Assembly (NCBI RefSeq): GCF_000002425.4
Contig: NC_037257.1
Location: 20,384,208-20,448,207 of the forward strand
Origin: Physcomitrium patens
Lineage: Eukaryota > Streptophyta > Bryopsida > Funariales > Funariaceae
DNA length: 64,000 nt
Direction: 5' to 3'
Every line of letters starts with the position of its first letter. Position 1 is the first letter of the stretch. Position numbers and translations under genes: made by a program. Below, in pieces: positions 45,861 to 58,590 of this stretch. The notes beneath the pieces are model-generated. The model did not search any database, was not told the DNA's origin, and was given only the letters and a program-made list of their open reading frames with translations.

Positions 45861-46755
45861 CTTGGTCACATAATCCAATGCGGACCAATTTTGAGAACAT
45901 CTAGGTTACTACGGGCCTCTTAGCCAATATGAGACTTGAATTCATCGGGCGACTCAATGTGATCTTGATTACGGGGCTCTGATTCCGTTTCATGCTGTTT
46001 CATCCTTTATACCATTCGAAGAACGTCCTTTCGGTAAAAAGATCTCTTAAAGGTAAAAACGAAGGAAAAAGCTCTAACTACGGGAGCCAATTTCGGATCC
46101 AAGATGAAAGATTGAAGAAATTCAGAGGCTAAGGTTTTGAGAGAGGGGAGAATTAGGGTTAAAGGGGAAGATAGGTTAAGAAATGAAAGGGGAGAGAAGA
46201 AGTTTTTTTAGAAGGGTCGGAGAGCTAGCTTCATGCTTTGGGGCGGAGAAAAAAGACAAAGAATTGGGGTTTTTTTTCTTCATAGGGTTTTTGGGAAGAC
46301 TGAGGTAATCGTTGCTGAAGTCAGTGTTGTAATGGTGAATCGGGATTTTTAATGAAGTGGGTGTGATTACTCTTGACTGTTTTGTGAAATCGAGTTACGT
46401 CTGTGATGAAGAATTAAAAGGGTGTCTATAAGATTGAGTATGCGGAGTGAATGAAATTTATTGGATTAATCTAACGTCAGTGGTTACAAAATCGTGAGTA
46501 TAAAGCGGTATCGAAGATTAGCAGTTTGGGTTGTTCGGGGTTCTTTGTAACGTCTAGAGACCTACCGACCGAGGCAAAAAGGATTTTGGCGAGCAGTCGA
46601 AGGACATCCGTATAGATTTATGGTATATTTTTGTAATTGTTTATATTTCAACAGTCAAAAACTGATAAACTTCTTAAATATTAGTGAATCTCCATACTAC
46701 CTTCTACAACCAGATGCTTGACGCGTTCTCGAGCAGAAAAGCATGTAATACGACA

Positions 46756-48430
46756 TCGTATATACAAATCACAAGAATTTGGAGTATTTCATGTCGGCTT
46801 AAGTTCTAAATCGATATCAAGCTCGGTGGAGTATGTTGCTATCTAGGTTTGATTTTGTTATCACTTATCGACCTAGAAAGCAGCAAAGACTATCTGATGC
46901 CTTATCGAGGAGATCGTATCTTGTACCAAAGGCTAGAGAAGCAGCGTTTGATCAATAATGTATGACGTTGTTGAAGCTAGAGCAATTTCAACTTCGCGCT
47001 ACTATTGTGCCAATTGATGTTGACTTCTTGAATCAGGTACGTGTCGCAACCATTAAAGATTCAGTAGCTATTGATATCAAGCAGCATACCAATGATGACA
47101 AATTCAAGGTGGAGGGAGATCTTTTATACTTTGAGGAGCAGTTGTATATCCCAATAAGTCCAGCACGACTCCGAATTCTTCAATCTCACCATGATTTTCC
47201 AGCTGCGGGACATTTTGGATTCAACAAGACCTTGGAGCTTATTTCTTGAGATTTTTGGTGGCCCCAAATGTGGAAGGATGTGAAAGATTTTGTCCTCTCC
47301 TGCGACATCTGTTCAAGATCCAAGAATCCTCGGCATCGCCCTTATGGACTCTTACAACCATTGCCGATTCCATGTCGACCATGGTCTTCAGTTTCCATGG
47401 ACTTCATCCCGGACCTTCCATCATCGAATTCATTTGACAGCATCTTTGTCGTGGTAGATCGGCTTACAAAGATGGTGCACTTTGTTCCTTGCAAGAAGAC
47501 ATCATCCACTGAAGTTACAACAAGGCTCTTTCTCGATAATGTGTATTGATATCATGGACTACCAGATGATATCATATCAGATTGAGGAACCTAATTTGTA
47601 TCAAAGTTTTGGAGATCTCTCTTTGAGATACTGAAGGTGGATATCAAACTTTCTTCGGCTTTTCATCTTTAAACTGACGGCCAAACGAAACGGGTGAATC
47701 AAGTCTTAGAACAATACTTATGATGCAGCATCAACTATCAGCAAGACGATTGGACCACATATCTGTCGCTAGTCGAGTTTGCATATAACAACACCTTTCA
47801 TGCGTCGACTCAATACACACCATTCTTTTTCAACTATGGGTATCATCCGAAGCTTGATTTATTGAGTGTGTCAACAAACAACAATCTAGCAGCTGAAGGA
47901 TTTGCGAAACAACTATCAGAGCTTCAAAATACGTTGAAGCTTCAATTACAATCCGCTCAAGAATCCTACAAGGCGTCTGTAGACAGATTTCGGAATCAAG
48001 CACCTACTTTCAAAATTAGAGATAAAGCATGGCTTCTTCGATGGAATATCAAGACCAAGCGACCATGTGATAAGTTGGACTATCGAAGATTGGGACCATT
48101 TATCATCCAAAAGCAAATCAATCCAGTGACGTACCGTCTAGAATTATCGGCTTCTATGAAGGTACATCCAGTCTTTCATGTTTCTCTGTTAGAGCCTTAT
48201 CGAGAGTCGTCTTTTCTTGGAAGAGTACAATATCCGCCACCTAGTATTGAGATCGAGAACCACGAGGAATACGAGGTTGAAAAGGTACTGGACTCACGAC
48301 GAAGGTGGAACAAGTTGGAGTATCTTGTTCATTGGTGCAGCTATGATATTAATGAGCGAACGTGGAAGCCAGCTGAAAATCTCACCAATGCGCCACAAAA
48401 GGTACAGGAGTTTCATCAACAACATCTTCA
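46756..48430 (+). mobile_element. S3 RNase H end, integrase and chromodomain region
   Basis: The S3 homology resumes directly after G2 at the [10 protein letters not shown]-like block. The integrase has HHDFPAAGHFGFNKTLELI, DFVLSCDICSRSK (about 47286-47325), VSMDFIPDLP (about 47391) and GPFIIQKQINPVTYRL. The chromodomain reads YEVEKVLDSRRRWNKLEYL with WCSYDINERTWKP (about 48270-48410). Integrase and chromodomain are clearly related to S2 but in a different family. Confidence 0.85.
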
Positions 48431-48586
48431 TAAATCTAAGCCGGTTTGACGATAGCTTCCTTCTGAAGCTTGCTCACCTAAAAATATAAGAAAGGGGGAG
48501 AGTACCACCAAAATTTGTAGTTGATGTAGTTATTTTTTCCAAGATAAAATAGAATTTTTTCTGTAGCCATAGTTTGGTCTTCTGAT

Positions 48587-48960
48587 ATGGATAGCCAAGA
48601 GATAGAAATTATGCCAATCAGATTATCTCAACCGACTAGCTCACGAAGGCGACCCCGAGATGAAGAACTGCCTATACCATGACGACGACGGAGGATACCA
48701 AGTAATCGATCACTGGTGATTGTATTTGAATTCGAGCCTGCTTACGATGGTCAGCCAGAAGGCGTGTTTGCAGGACAATTTCATAATGAGGACACGAAAG
48801 TTCATGCTTTGTCAGAAGTTAAGGAGTGGGCCACTATCGTTGGCTTCAAGGGTCGATGAACCACTTGCCTCAAGAACAACAGTTGGAGTTCATAGCAGAC
48901 GTTATGCGACAGATCTTCATTTTCTTGCGTTGGTACTGATCAACAACATTGCTTCTCAAA
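48587..48960 (+). pseudogene. Remnant of the extra reading frame in S3
   Basis: A region beginning MDSQEIEIMPIRLSQPTSSR downstream of the chromodomain has LVIVFEFEPAYDGQPEG (compare LVILLEVGTTPDGVPN in S2) and a GHYRWLQG block near 48830. It is the counterpart of 44836-45258 and broken in this copy. Confidence 0.65.
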
Positions 48961-48972
48961 GACCTCAAAGCT

Positions 48973-48986
48973 AAAGGAGGGGGTGA
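48973..48986 (+). promoter_or_regulatory. S3 polypurine tract
   Basis: AAAGGAGGGGGTGA abuts the 3' LTR. Confidence 0.8.
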
Positions 48987-49277
48987 TGTTAGGGACATAA
49001 TCTTTAGAACCTTCTAGAGACAAGTTTCTAGAACCTTCTAGAAGCAAGTCTCTGGAATCTTTTAGAAGCTTCCCAGTTGGTAGAAGTTGCTTGAGAAGCT
49101 TCCTAAATAGGAGTATATATTGGAATCGAGGCTGAAGAGTTCTTCAGTGTCGACAACACATCTCTTGGAGCTCTAGCTCACCTCTCTAGTGTTGTTCTCA
49201 TCTGATTAATCTAGTTCTTGTCAGTTCTTCTTGAACTTCTTGTTAGATCTCGAGTCTGTATTTCTGTGTCCGTGACA
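48987..49277 (+). repeat. S3 3' LTR (291 bp)
   Basis: Starts TGTTAGGGACATAATC and ends GTCCGTGACA, followed by CCTAT. Hairpin at 49126-49153. Confidence 0.9.
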
Positions 49278-49530
49278 CCTATATATACGAAAGTAGTTTA
49301 AAGTCTATGCCAAAAGTTGTATAGTTGAAGGAAGCAAGTAAATCAACCTGACAACCAAATTCAAGAAGTCTTGTTTTTACAAACATGAGAGAGATAAGGA
49401 TTAATATGTATGAGAAGTTTGATAGAACAAGATCAAAATTTTGAAGTTTTTTACAACAAGTTAAGCTCTATTTAAGATTGCATCTTTTCTAATATCTTGA
49501 TGGATTTGTTTAAGTTGGATTCATAGACGC

Positions 49531-51071
49531 TATTGTGATATATCATGACTAATGAATGAAAGAGAAAAAAAATATTATAAAAAATTATCTTAAAATAAAG
49601 ATAATAGTCAAAAAATAGTAAAACTAAAAGATATTATTATTATTTTTTTACAAAATAAGCTTCTACTTACTTTGTAGGGCCATAAATTAAACAAAAGAAA
49701 ATAGATTAGAAAATAAAATGATATAGGCATGTGAAGGAAACAATTAATAGTAGATTTTAGCAAAATTTAATTTATAAAGTCAAGAATTAATATCCAAAGA
49801 GGACCGGTTGTCAACTTGGATTGAAATTAGACCCTGAGGTACATAATCATGCACTTATGGTGACTCGAGGGTTCTTTGGGGGATCAAAGAATAGAATTTG
49901 AGAGATAACTTGATAGAGTTTTTATAAACATTTATTTTGTATGATATAGATTTGTGATGACTTTTTAAGAATTTTACAAAGTAAAGGTTGTTTTAGATGA
50001 CTTGGATTTTTGTGAAATAAAATAAGGTGATATTTTGGATAACTTTAGAAGTTTTGTAGCAGATCTACAAATGAAATTTTTTAGGTTGGTGAATATAGTT
50101 GTGCTTGATGTGTGTTATCAATTTAAAGTCAATCAATAGTTAGATAAAATTTTATAAAAGTTTTTTTGGATTGAGGTTTAAAAAGTTAGAATTTGAGGCT
50201 CAATAAATATTTTTAAGATTTTTAGCAATCTATTAATCAGATTAAAATGAAATATTTTTGTGTAGAAATTAGAATTGATTTCCAAAAATTTAAGTAAATT
50301 TTGGAAGAAAACCAATAATTAAAATAGGAAATATTGGCTTTACAAGTTCAACATTCAGATTGAAGTAGGAAGCCAGCCAATATTTCAGCAGATTTTAGGA
50401 TTTTTCTTCCATTTGATAAGTGCGATTATCTTCAAATTTATTACACTTATCTTTAATTTAAGTATTGAAGGTGTATAAATTTTTAAGTAAGTTCAATGGT
50501 TTAATTAATAGATATTAGAATTTTAATCTACCTTAGGATTGAATAGGATTTATTTAAGATTTGATTTAAAGTTTAGGATTTTTTTAGGATTTAATTTAGG
50601 ATTTAGGATTTTTTTTAGGACTTAGGATTCTTTTAAAGTTTTTTTCAATATTTAAGATTTAATAAGGATTTTATCTAAAATTTAATTAAGATCTATTAAG
50701 ATATTAATTATAATTAAAAAAATGATTAGAATTTATTTAAGATTTATTTAAGATTTTTCTAATATTTCTTTAGGATTTTTCGTGAATTTCTTTTGGATTC
50801 TTTAGGATTTATTTAAGGTCTTTTTATTATCTCTTTATGATTTCTTTAGAATTCTTTTAAAAGTTCTTTAGGATTTCTTCATGTTTCTTTTGTAATTTCT
50901 TTAAGATTTTTTTTGGATTTAATTAAAGCTTAATTAGCATTATTAAGATTTAATTAAAATTTATCTAGGCTTCTATTAGAATTTTTAGGATCTTGTTGTT
51001 GCAATTTTTCTTCTATCTTCCATAGCAAAGTGCCTGGTACATTCTCAAGCAAAACATCATGTAATACAATA
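49531..51071 (+). repeat. Solo LTR type L4, second copy, in S1 gag
   Basis: About 1,541 bp aligning with the other L4 copies. It starts TATTGTGATATATCATG and ends GTAATACAATA. Flanks ACGC (49527-49530) and ATGT (51072-51075) fit a four-base duplication with two C to T changes. Gag of S1 continues on both sides. Confidence 0.75.
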
Positions 51072-52512
51072 ATGTATTTCTTTCTAGAAGTACTCTCTTT
51101 TGGTTTGTACTTTTGATGGAAAAGAATTCACAATTCCTTTATGATTTGATTTCATTCTTAAAAAAGTTTATAGTCATATTTAGAAAAAAAGATTGAAAAA
51201 GAGTAGTAAAGATTAAATTCTTATCTTTATAATAAGAATCATTGTCAACCACCATAAATGTTGTAAAATTCCAAAACCTTAATTACCACATGGATTGGAA
51301 TAATAAAGCCATTATCAATCAATTTTTATATGGATTGATGGATAACGTCAAAGATTTATTATTAAGAATGTCAAAAGTAGATTCTTTGAAATAATTTATT
51401 ACTCAAGCCATTGTATGTAGCAATTGATGATTTGAAAAGCATCAAGATTAAAGATTTGGCTAGAGAGAAATAAGTCAAGTAATGACAGCAGTTCCTAAGC
51501 TTTTAGAAACTTATTCATCAAGGCCAAAACCAATATAAATTGATACAATACATTAAATTTTTTACTAAGAAAAAAAAGATTCAATGTTATAAAGAGTATT
51601 TGTGCTTATATTGTAGAGAAGCTAAGTATACTTCTCAACATTATCCAAAGAAGCAACATAATCAAAAAATAAAAAGCATAATTGCCAAAAAAGACAATAT
51701 GTGGAAAAATAAGTTTCTCCAACTATAATAGGGACCATGTAGGTTGAATCATGTGTGATACTTAGTAAAGGTCCTATTCACTTCTCAAATCCTTCACCTT
51801 ATTTTATAGTAGATAAGTATTTAAAATTCGAAATCACAAATTCTTTGAATTATTAGATTTAAAAGCCTCAATTTATTTTATAAATGAAGACTTTATCAAA
51901 AAATAAGAAATATTTTTAGTCAAGAAAACTAAACCCATATATGTAGAAATCATAGATAGTTATTTATTGTCTTTTGGAGATGTTATTCATGAGATTTTTT
52001 ATTTAGATATAGCAATTAAAGATCATAGAATTATAGTAACATTTAATATAGTGAGATCTATCTCCAACTTGATTATTTTAAGATTATTATAGCTAAAATA
52101 ATATAATCTTCAAATAGATTGGATTTTTGATAATCTTGAATTTTTTTGTAATTTAATTCAAAATTATGTTAATCAAGTAGAAATAAATAAGTCCAATAAA
52201 TCCAAATCCTTACTAATAGGTGCAAGGACTTTTATGCATGCGACAAAAAAAGAATTATCTTTTGCTATATATATCATGCCCATTTTTAATGGTGGAAAGA
52301 TGTTAAGTTATATTTCTAATTAGTACCAAGATTTCAAAGATGTTTTTGAGAAAAAAAATATAAATATTTTTCTAAAACTTGACTCTATAATTGTTCAATT
52401 GATCTTAAAAGATCAACCACCATTCATACCAATTTACAACTTAACGTAAAACAAGTTAATTGCATTAAAAGAATATATTGATAAAAAATTGCCTAAAAAC
52501 TTCATATGCTAT
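51072..52512 (+). mobile_element. S1 gag end, protease and RT start region
   Basis: Remnants with a CLYCREAKYTSQHYPKK knuckle (about 51601-51655), a protease-like stretch at about 51830-52000, and the start of reverse transcriptase near 52320. All align with S2, with heavy AT-shift. Confidence 0.75.
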
Positions 52513-53936
52513 TGTGAGCTAAATTAAACCTCTATTAATTGAAGGTTTATTTTTTTATTCAAAACAAGTAAATAAAATCTAAAAACCTTAGAAATTTAGC
52601 CCTTATTTAAATCTTAATGAAATTATTCTTAATATCCTTAAATCAACTAAGTAGTCAAGCAAAAAACTTCATTACAACTTACACTTGTGATAGTAATTTA
52701 TTCCAAGCAATGCAATAAAAATAATATAAATTAATTTAAATAAAAAATAATAACATAAATAAATAAATAAATTATATATTTAATTTTTACAAAATCATTA
52801 ATTAATATGATTTATATTTTAGTTAAAAATTCATCCTTAAATAAGTTTTCATCTAAATATAAGTTTTTATTCAAGCATAGAATTTCATCCAAATATAAGT
52901 TTTCATTTAAGTTTAAAATTTCTTCCAAATATATTTCCATCCAAGTTAATTTTTCTTATTCAACTTAGATTGTTTATTCTACTGACCTAATTTAATTCTA
53001 ATCCTATTCATCCAAATCTATTTAATCAGCTAATGATACACATTTGCTAAAAATTTCATCCAATTGAGAGGTTCTGGGTAGCTTATTACAATTTGAACTT
53101 AGGTTTAGTTCTACTGCTGAGGTGATTCGACTTATACCTCTACAATTGATGAACTCAACACAATCTAGAATTCCCTTGCAATTTTTAGTCATCTTTAAAC
53201 CTCTCAGTAAGCAACTGAGCATCTGTTGGTAGTTGTCCAATCAATCTCTCAAAATGGCAATGTCAATGAGCTTAGAAAATTTGGAATAGAAGAGGCCATT
53301 AAGACCATCAATTTTATTGCACACAAGTAAAAAATAATGATGACAACAGTGCATGTCGATGTAGCTATTTGGAATTGTAACATAGGCCATTGACTTTTGT
53401 TGAAAGTAACTCAATTAACATGGGAAGAACATAAAAAAAATAGGAAAAAAAAAAAAAAAAAAAAAAAAAAACAAGAAAGGGATCCAAGGCGGCTAGAATA
53501 CCTATTGACAAAGAAGCTACTACCATATAGGGGCAGCCTCTTGCCTTCTTGATCACTCTTTATGTTTATGTTTATTTTATTTTTCTTTCTTCTTTTTACT
53601 CTTTTAAACTTTTTATTTATTTATTTATTTATTTATTTATATATTATAATATTTATATATGTGTTTTAAGAATTATTATTAAAATAGATTATTTTTTCTT
53701 TTTAGACCACAAAAACTACTTCCATTGGTCATCATCTTATATTAACTACAAAAAACCTATTTTTCATAGAAATTTGTCTTAATAAATTCTATTCTTGGCT
53801 GCATATGTATTATGAGCAATCTATTTTTCTATTTTTTTCTAAATATTTTACTAATATTTTAAAAAAAATTAATTTTAAGCATAATAAATATTTTTTTTAT
53901 AGTAAATACTCTAGTGAGTCAATTTAGGGACTCACA
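52513..53936. repeat. Solo LTR type L7 inside S1
   Basis: 1,424 bp bounded by TGTGAG and CTCACA, a six-base inverted end pair of LTR type. Flanks GCTAT (52508-52512) and ACCAT (53937-53941) match GCCAT of S2 at the same place, each with one transition, so a five-base duplication is supported. Contains degenerate 30-bp-like repeats at about 52825-52945, an A-run at about 53449-53470 and a (TTTA)n tract at about 53611-53640. No protein recognised. Orientation unknown. Confidence 0.65.
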
Positions 53937-56215
53937 ACCATTCAAAATCTCTAGTAGGAGCTGATATCTTATTTGTGAAGAAAAATGATGGATCTTTGTA
54001 GATAAGAATAAACTATTGAAGATTTAACAAGATCACCATCAAAAATATATATTCCCTACTTTTGATTTTAAGAATTTTTAATTAATTCAATATACCAAAG
54101 ATCTATATAAAAATAGATCTATGAGAAGCATATAACTTGGTCCATATTAAAAAAAAAGAATAAATAGAAGATTACTTTTAAAATTAGGTATGGATATTTT
54201 GAATATAATGTCATACCTTTTGGATCCACAAATGCATTAGCCACTTTTTAACATCTTATAAATGACATTTTTTGTGAGTATCTTGGTAATTCCATCTTCT
54301 ATTATTTAGATGATATTTTAATTCCTTTTAAGAATACAAAAGAACATAAACTTTATGTTTATTGTGTGTTACAAAAATTTAGAGATGTAAGATTATATGC
54401 CAAGATAGATAAGTGTGTATTCTACACTACTCAAGTTGAATTCCTAAGATATATTATTTCTAACAAAGACCTTATGATGGATTACAAGAAGGTTCAAACT
54501 ATTATGGATTGAAAGTTTCCAAAAACAATTAGAAATATATAGCATTTTTTGAGATTTACTAATTATTACTAAATCTTTATCAAAAAAGTTTTTCAAATTG
54601 TGGCTCTTCTTATGTGTTTGACTTGTAAAGATAAAATTAAATAGAAAAAAGAAACTCAAGCATTTTTTGAAGCCTTAAATATAATATTTAGTTCTATATC
54701 AATCTTGTATCACGTTGATTTCTTCAAAGCATTTTTCATGGAAATAAATATATTAAACTTTGTTATAGATACAATTTTGTTACAAATGTAAGAAAATATC
54801 AAGCTCTTTTTAATAACTTTCTATTCGAAGAAATTTTTAGTAACGAAGATTAATTAAAAAATCTACAATAAAGAGCTTTTTGTAATTATAAATTTATTTC
54901 AAAAAAGACATCATTATTTAGAAGGCCCTTACAATCCAATCATCATGTATATGGATTACAAGAATCTTGAATATTTCATATTGATATGTGTTTTGAATTG
55001 TCACCAAGTCCATGGGAGCATGTCTTTATCAAGATTTGATTTCAAGTTCATTTATTGATTCAAAAAATAACAAGTTTTCTTACTTTCTCTTTCTAGACAT
55101 TCTTATTTTATATCAAATGAAGGAAATGATACTTTTTATCAACAAAGAATGATTTTTTTGAAGCCAAATCATTTTTATTTTTAAGCAATGAAATCAACAT
55201 TGATTGTTGATTCAATATTTCTCAAGTAACTTCAATGAAGTATATTCTTTCATCTTCTTGTTATGATATTAAGAGTAATTCTTCTAAATCTTATGATACT
55301 TTTAAATTTGAGTTCAAAAATAATCTACTATATTTTGAAAGAAGATTATATATTTTAGAAGGTGAAGCATAATTACATGTTCTTTGAGTTCATCATAACT
55401 TTCCAATAGTCAGTCATTTTGGATATAGCAAGACTTTGGAATTAATATTTAGAGATTTTTAGTGGCTTCAAATATAAAAGGCGGTTAAAGACTTTGTACA
55501 AACATCTGATATTTGTTCAAAATCAAAAACTCCTCATCATTGATCTTATGGATTTTTTAGCTATTATCTATTTTGGAACAACTATAATTTTTTTTTCTAT
55601 ACATTTTATCATGGATCTTCTCATCTCAAATTTGTATGGTTCTATATTCATGATAGTAGATCATTTTATCAAAATAACATATTTTATATTATATAAAAAA
55701 TCTATCATAAATAAAAAAATAGCTAAGCTTTTTTTTAACAAATATCTATTCCTATTATGAATTACTTAAGAAGATTATATCAAATAGGAAGACTCAATTT
55801 ATATCAAAATTTAATTTTTTTTTAAGATTCTAAAGATGGATATAAAACTATCTTTGGCCTTTTATTCTCAAATTAATAGTTAGATAATGTATATAAATCA
55901 AATTTTGAAGCAATATTTAAGGTGTACCATCAACTACTAACAAGATAATTGGATAATTCTTTTGCTATTGACAAATTTTGCTTATAATAATACATTACAT
56001 ACTTCTATGCAACAAATATCTTTCTTTATTAATTATGGTTATCATCTACAATTTGATGGTTTTGACTTCTCAAAAGTTGATATTCTTCATGGGAAAGATT
56101 TGGCAAATCATTTATCTAAGCTCTATACAATAATAAAAGCACAATTAAAAGAAGCTCAAGAATGACAATAGACCAATATAGATGCTTATTACAAGGAGCA
56201 ACCTCAATTCTACAT
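53937..56215 (+). mobile_element. S1 reverse transcriptase, RNase H and integrase region
   Basis: Decayed counterpart of S2 41930-44280: YGYFEYNVIPFGSTNAL-like block at about 54190, a YLDD-like region at about 54300, RNase H to about 55050, integrase from about 55200 with IMDLLISNLYGSIFMIVDHF (about 55610). Many breaks. Confidence 0.75.
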
Positions 56216-57813
56216 TGTTGTGATGTAACAAGGCTAATAAAAAAAAGACAAGAAAAAACATTATATTATACAAGATCTTATTTTAAAATATTATAGCAAA
56301 TTATCTTAGAAATATAGATAATAGTCAAAAGGATAGTAAAACTAAAAGGTATTAATACTGCCTTTTTACAAAATAGGCTTCTATTTACTTTATAGGACCA
56401 TAAATAAGGCAAAACAAAGTAGATTGAAAAATTAAAAAAATATAGGCATATTTAAGAGGAAATTAAGAGTAGATTTAAATAAAATTTACCTTAAGAAACT
56501 AAAAATTGATACTTGAAGAAGACCAATTGTCAACCTATATTGAAATCAGATCTTGGGGCACAAAATTGTACAATTATAATGTTTTCGGGATTTTTTTAGA
56601 GATTATAGAGTAAGATCTGAGAATTAACTTAAAAAAAGATTTTTGAACATTGGATTTATATCAATTGAGTTAATATTGAGTTTTTGAGAGATTTTCAAAG
56701 TTAATGATGTTCTTACTTGGTTTAGATCTTAAGGAATAAAAATAAATTCATAAATTTGAAATTTTCTTAAGTTTTGTTGTGTATATGGATGAATTTTGAA
56801 CAATATATTGAGGTGCTAGTTGTTAATATGTATGCAAATTTTGAAGTCAATCAAATGATTAGATCAAAGTGTGTAAAGATTTTTGTAGATTGAAGTTTCA
56901 AAAATTGAAGTTTGAGGGTCACTGATTATTTCCAAGATCTTTAGGAATCTATCAATTAGATTGAAGAGAAATTTTTTCGTATGGATATTGGACTCAATTT
57001 CCAACATTTAAGGTGAAATTTGGAAGCAATTCAATACTTTAAGAACGAAATATAGGCACTAGAAGTTTAGTATTCAAATTGGAATAGGAGGCTGTCTAAT
57101 ATCCAATTGATTTATTTTAAATTTTTTTTAATTAATAAGTATGATTCATTTCATTTTTCTTGTACTTATTTTTAACTGAGATGTTAAGAAGTATATAAAT
57201 TTGGAGTTGATATCAATGATTCAATCATTACTTGTTGAGGTTCCAATTTGCTATAGGATTTGATTTAAGGTTTGTCTACGGTTTGGTTAGGGCTTAGGAT
57301 TTAGTGTAGGATTTAGTTAAGATTAGGATTTACTTGGAATTTGGTTAAAAACTTGACTAGAGATTAACTAAGATTTATCTAGGATTTATTTAGGATTTAT
57401 GATTTATTTAGATTTACTATAGGATTTGATTAAGGTTTAATTAGGATTTCAATTAGGATTACAATAGGATTTTTATTTTTAATATTTCTTTGAAATTCTT
57501 TATTATTTATTTTAAAACTTTCTATTTTTATTATTTAAAAAATATTATTGTTATTTCTTTAAAATTTTATTTTTATATTTCTTTAAGATTTCTTGTTGTT
57601 TTTCTTTGAGATTAATTTAGAACTTTTTGTGTTTCTTTTATAACTTCTTTTAAATTTATTTTGAATTGGTCAAAGTTCAATTAAGATTATTAAGGTCCAT
57701 TTAAGATTATTTAAGATTCTATTAGACTTGATAGGATTGTTATTGCATTTCTACTTACCTTCCACAACTAGGCACCTAATGCATTTTTAAGTAAGATTAT
57801 ATGTAATACAACA
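56216..57813 (+). repeat. Solo LTR type L4, third copy, in S1 integrase
   Basis: About 1,598 bp from TGTTGTGATGTAACAAG to GTAATACAACA. Flanks ACAT (56212-56215) and ATGT (57814-57817) could both derive from ACGT by one transition each. Confidence 0.72.
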
Positions 57814-57969
57814 ATGTTAGCAACAATGTATAGTTAGTTCATCATAATATCAAGATTAAGAATAGTAAATTATTGCTATAAAAAAATATTAAAAAATATA
57901 AAAAAATCCAAAAAAGATAGCATTTTACTATCTTTTTTTCTTTGAAATTTTTGTGTATTTGTGGTGATA

Positions 57970-58400
57970 AGAAAATGGAAAAAAAACAACTAGAAAATTC
58001 AATTCAAGAGTTATTATTTGCTGACTTATTAGATAAGACATTGCAATTATCACAACCATTAAGAAGAAGTAATTGAGATGAAGATCTTCAAGAACAACAT
58101 ATTTTTCTTCAAATAAATGGCAAGATGCAATGTATTTAATATGACAACCTAAGAAGAAACTTCTAATATTTGGTATTTTTATTAGCAATAGAAATAATTC
58201 TTAATAGTATTTCTAATATTTTATTTAAAAAAATTTTAAAAAAACCTCAATAATAATCAAATAATAGGATGGTCTTTCTATCCTAGTATAGGATACTATC
58301 AATGGCTAAGAGGAGCTATCAACTATCTTCAAAGAAAACAAAGATTAAAGTATGTGACAAATATAATTTTGCCACATTTTGGATTTTTTCAACATATGAT
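57970..58400 (+). pseudogene. Remnant of the extra reading frame in S1
   Basis: DNA-level match to 44836-45258 of S2 from the ATG region (MEKKQLENS-like) to the YYQWLRGAINYL block near 58300. Broken; noted because it shows that the frame was already in the older lineage. Confidence 0.65.
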
Positions 58401-58440
58401 GATTGCTCCTTGTAGAACTTGTTTCTAGAAGAAGAAATAA

Positions 58441-58590
58441 TGTCACTCAAATACATATTTATTCCAATAATTACTTATATGATTTGATAGACATAAATAA
58501 AATTAGATTGATTTCATAATATCTTTTAAATAAGCTTTTTAGAAGCTTTATAGATGCAGCTTTGACTTTAAACATGTTTGTAATTTATTA
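58441..58590 (+). repeat. S1 3' LTR, left part only
   Basis: TGTCACTCAAATACAT after the purine tract 58424-58440 aligns with the S2 LTR start. The homology ends near 58590 where S4 begins. Confidence 0.65.

Larger units (their letters stand above)
35181..46755 (+). mobile_element. G2: pol-less relative of G1, interrupted by S2
   Basis: 5' LTR 35181-36391, tRNA-Trp type primer site 36396-36413, internal part 36392-39154, polypurine end about 39142-39154, 3' LTR from 39155 to 46755 with S2 inserted in it. The flanks CCGT (35177-35180) and TCGT (46756-46759) are a four-base duplication in the RNase H region of S3. The internal part carries gag, the protease region and the very end of pol; no reverse transcriptase, RNase H or integrase is seen. 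Gag-protease is close to G1 (same motifs) but broken about ten times. LTR differences are many more than in G1, so it is clearly older. Confidence 0.88.
39155..46755 (+). repeat. G2 3' LTR, split by S2
   Basis: The left part is 39155-39471 and the right part 45866-46755; without S2 and one CTTGG the length is about 1,207 bp, matching the 5' LTR (1,211 bp). Confidence 0.88.
31725..49277 (+). mobile_element. S3: chromovirus, interrupted by G2
   Basis: Ends are fixed by TGTTAGGG at 31725, TGACA at 49277 and a perfect five-base duplication CCTAT (31720-31724 and 49278-49282). Parts: 5' LTR 31725-32092, self-priming site 32095-32106, leader to 32372, gag about 32373-33390, protease about 33500-33760, reverse transcriptase about 33990-34690, RNase H about 34900-35180 continuing at 46756-46900, integrase about 46960-48200, chromodomain about 48267-48420, extra-frame remnant about 48587-48960, polypurine tract 48973-48986, 3' LTR 48987-49277. 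It lies in the gag of S1 and is itself host to G2. It is broken more than ten times but much better kept than S1. Confidence 0.9.
29312..58590 (+). mobile_element. S1: old chromovirus, host of the nested cluster
   Basis: The outermost element of the cluster, close to S2 in sequence. 5' LTR 29312-31341, leader and gag start to 31724, then S3 as an insertion; gag resumes at about 49283. Protease about 51800-52100, reverse transcriptase about 52320-54600, RNase H about 54700-55050, integrase about 55200-57900, remnant of the extra reading frame about 57970-58400, polypurine tract 58424-58440 and a partial 3' LTR 58441-58590. Insertions in it: L4 (29484-30992), S3 (31725-49277), L4 (49531-51071), L7 (52513-53936), L4 (56216-57813). 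It is broken very many times and strongly AT-shifted; no chromodomain is seen. Confidence 0.82.

Noticed and set aside
52513-53936. DNA transposon or MITE with terminal inverted repeats
   Set aside because: The inverted match is short beyond six bases, while TG…CA ends, LTR-like length and a five-base GCCAT-derived duplication fit a solo LTR better.
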